A DNA stretch of 13,521 nt, taken from positions 1 to 13,521 of the forward strand of contig PFHO01000003.1 in NCBI GenBank assembly GCA_002782345.1, in the 5' to 3' direction. Position numbers and translations under genes: made by a program. The notes under the pieces were generated by a model that saw only the letters and a program-made list of their open reading frames with translations, made no database searches and was not told the DNA's origin. The DNA comes from Candidatus Moranbacteria bacterium CG_4_8_14_3_um_filter_34_16. GTDB lineage: Bacteria; Patescibacteriota; Minisyncoccia; Moranbacterales; UBA2206. Numbering within the stretch: the first letter of the stretch is position 1; each line of letters starts with the position of its first letter. This document shows positions 11,445-13,521 of the stretch, piece by piece.

Positions 11445-13521
11445 ATGCTTGAAAAAATTCTTCTCAAAAATATATCCCGCATTTCTCCCAAGTATCAAAA
11501 AATTTTGACAAAAATGGAAATTTTTTCCGTGGAAGATCTCCTGCGTCATTTTCCTTTTCGCTATGAAGATTTCAGAAAAATCGTCCTTCTTTCTCCCGAA
11601 TACATCGGGGAAAATGTTACATTAGAAGGAAAAGTCATAAAAACCAGACTGAATAGAATTTTCAAAAAAAGAATGACCATAACGGAAGTTTTTGTTCAAG
11701 ACAAAGCTGGAAATTCTTTTAAGGCCGTTTGGTTCAATCAACCTTTTATTCTGGAAAATTTGCCAGAAGGAGTTTTTGCCAGATTTTCCGGAAAATTGGA
11801 AAAAGAAAATCGTATTTTTAACTTAAAAAATCCGGTTTGGGAAAAAACCGCTCGCGAAAACACGCATACCGGATGTTTGGTCCCAATTTATCCGGAAACT
11901 TCCGGCATAACTTCTCGCTGGATTCGCTGGCAGATAAAATCTCTGTTGCCTTTGGCTAAAAATATCCCCGATATTTTGACTAAAGAAATCCAAGATAAGT
12001 ATAATCTATACGATCTTTCTACCGCTTTTTCTCAAATTCATTTTCCCGAATCTTGGGAAAAAATGATTCGCGCCCGAAAAAGATTCGCATTTGAAGAAAT
12101 TTTTCTCATTCAAATGAAAGCGATTCAAACCAAAAAAAAATGGGAAAGAGAAAAATCCAATAGAATAAAATTTGATTTGCAATTGATAAAAAAATTTCTT
12201 AGAGAACTTCCTTTCACTCTCACCGACGCTCAAAAAAAATCCTCTTTTGAAATTTTAAAAGATTTGGAAAAATCCAAACCGATGAACCGCTTGCTTAACG
12301 GCGACGTTGGCTCCGGAAAAACTGTCGTATCGGCCATCGCCATTCTGCAAACAATTTATGTCGGATTTCAAACCGCTCTTATGGCACCCACTGAAGTTTT
12401 GGCGCGTCAACATTTTGAAACATTTGTAAATTTTTTTCAAAAATATTCTTTTAATATCGCTCTTTTAACCAGTTCCGAAAAAAAAATAAGTTTTCTGAAA
12501 TCTTCCTCTTCCCCTTTTCAAAATAATTTCCCAAAAACTGACCCCTCAATTCGCGTTGAAAAAAAAGTTACCCGGGAAGAAATTTTATCTCAGATAAAAA
12601 ATGGACAAATTCATTTGATTATCGGCACGCACGCCCTTATTCAAAAAGACGCTCAGTTCAAAAATTTGTCTTTGGTTATCGTGGATGAACAACATCGGTT
12701 TGGTGTCGCTCAACGAGCTCAGTTGCAAGAAAAAGCCGCTTTGTCCGATGACACCGACCAAAAAACCGCTCCTCATTTTTTGAGTATGACTGCCACTCCC
12801 ATTCCTCGCACTCTGGCTATCGCTTTTTTTGGCAGTTTAGATATCTCTATTTTGGACGAAATGCCCAAAAACAGAAAACCGATTGAAACTAAAATTGTCC
12901 CGCCTGAAAAACGCGTTGCAGTTTATGATTTCATTCGTTGTCAAATCAAATCTGGACGACAAGTTTTTATAATCTTTCCACTAATTGAAGAATCGCAAAA
13001 GATATTTGAAGTCAAGGCCGCTGTAGCGGAACATAAAAGATTGTCCGAAGAAATTTTTCCCGAATTCAATTTGGGACTTATGCATGGAAAATTGAAACCG
13101 CGAGAAAAGGAAAATGTTATGAAAAAATTCAAAGAAAATTTTTTTCAAATTTTAGTTTCCACTTCAGTGGTAGAAGTTGGAGTGGATATCCCCAATGCCA
13201 CCATAATGATCATTGAAAACGCCGAACGTTTTGGACTGACTCAACTGCATCAATTCAGAGGAAGAATCGGAAGAGGAAATTTTATGTCTTTTTGTTTTTT
13301 ATTTTGTCAAAAAGTTTCCTCCCGACTGAAAGTTTTGGAAAAAACCACCGACGGTTTCAAAATCGCCGAGAAAGATTTGAAACTTCGCGGACCGGGACAA
13401 TTTTTCGGCTCCCTTCAATCTGGCATTCCTGATATTGCTATGGAAAATTTGAATAATTTGAAATTGATTCATTTTGCTAGAGCGGAAGCTCAACATATCT
13501 TGCAAAAAGATCCGGAGTTGA
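11445..13521 (+). CDS. recG: ATP-dependent DNA helicase RecG (partial at the 3' end)
   Basis: The frame is open for 692 codons to the right edge, so only a short C-terminal end is missing. An N-terminal wedge region with an OB fold (about 55-118) is followed by the SF2 helicase core. Motif I is GDVGSGKT (286-293), motif II DEQH (414-417, the RecG form of DEAH) in DEQHRFGVAQR, motif III TATPIPRTLA (449-458), and motif VI QFRGRIGRG (603-611). The TRG-type end region with LKLRGPGQFFG follows. RecG remodels stalled replication forks and branch-migrates Holliday junctions. An insertion rich in Ser and Lys (about 345-375) lengthens the loop between motifs Ia and II. The start at 11445 was chosen; an in-frame ATG at 11415 would add ten residues but overlaps a TATAAT. 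No Shine-Dalgarno is visible. Confidence 0.96.
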   Translation, partial: MLEKILLKNISRISPKYQKILTKMEIFSVEDLLRHFPFRYEDFRKIVLLSPEYIGENVTLEGKVIKTRLNRIFKKRMTITEVFVQDKAGNSFKAVWFNQPFILENLPEGVFARFSGKLEKENRIFNLKNPVWEKTARENTHTGCLVPIYPETSGITSRWIRWQIKSLLPLAKNIPDILTKEIQDKYNLYDLSTAFSQIHFPESWEKMIRARKRFAFEEIFLIQMKAIQTKKKWEREKSNRIKFDLQLIKKFLRELPFTLTDAQKKSSFEILKDLEKSKPMNRLLNGDVGSGKTVVSAIAILQTIYVGFQTALMAPTEVLARQHFETFVNFFQKYSFNIALLTSSEKKISFLKSSSSPFQNNFPKTDPSIRVEKKVTREEILSQIKNGQIHLIIGTHALIQKDAQFKNLSLVIVDEQHRFGVAQRAQLQEKAALSDDTDQKTAPHFLSMTATPIPRTLAIAFFGSLDISILDEMPKNRKPIETKIVPPEKRVAVYDFIRCQIKSGRQVFIIFPLIEESQKIFEVKAAVAEHKRLSEEIFPEFNLGLMHGKLKPREKENVMKKFKENFFQILVSTSVVEVGVDIPNATIMIIENAERFGLTQLHQFRGRIGRGNFMSFCFLFCQKVSSRLKVLEKTTDGFKIAEKDLKLRGPGQFFGSLQSGIPDIAMENLNNLKLIHFARAEAQHILQKDPEL

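Noticed and set aside
1516..13521. Alternative genetic code (UGA as glycine), known in some Patescibacteria
   Set aside because: None of the intact genes contains in-frame TGA, and glycine and tryptophan use standard codons throughout.

Overview
This looks like a chromosomal window from an ultra-small Candidate Phyla Radiation (Patescibacteria, probably Parcubacteria-like) bacterium. The grounds are: AT-rich DNA (hand counts of about 33-40% GC in most genes), a compact type IV pilus cluster with no outer-membrane secretin (PilQ) or PilP lipoprotein, pilins with the 'SIVLVSLN(S/N)AR.KA' N-terminal helix common in that group, standard stop codons, and almost no Shine-Dalgarno sequences. The taxonomy is an inference.

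Layout, from right to left along the minus strand. A divergent intergenic region (about 11143-11444) separates recG (plus strand, running off the right edge) from a class IV PLP aminotransferase (minus). Behind the aminotransferase lie a hairpin terminator, a MITE-like 124-bp element with perfect 12-bp terminal inverted repeats and a 5-bp direct repeat, and a tRNA-Arg with the rare GCG anticodon. The pilus cluster follows, all on the minus strand: pilM, pilN, pilO, pilB, a single-domain CheY-like response regulator, pilT and pilC. Next come a decayed four-helix-bundle (S23/IVP-type) gene between AT-rich inverted repeats, a frameshifted pilin pseudogene, an intact pilin, and a multi-pass membrane protein (GT-C glycosyltransferase-like) running off the left edge.

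How the genes work together: PilM (actin-like) binds the PilN tail, and PilN/PilO form the membrane alignment complex. PilB (extension ATPase) and PilT (retraction ATPase) act through the platform protein PilC to polymerise and depolymerise pilin. The orphan receiver domain between pilB and pilT is a plausible switch for the motors. The membrane protein next to the pilins could modify surface components, but nothing in the sequence ties it to pilin.

Most interesting features: (1) the second pilin has two compensating 1-nt frameshifts, an extended leader, and a GC content near 56%; (2) a dead four-helix-bundle gene sits in an insertion-like cassette directly after the pilC stop; (3) a possible three-helix RNA leader lies between a good promoter and the strong Shine-Dalgarno of the intact pilin; (4) only the two pilins carry strong Shine-Dalgarno sequences; (5) the MITE-like element lies 22 nt upstream of the unusual tRNA. 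I found no CRISPR array, rRNA, transposase gene or clearly new defence system.
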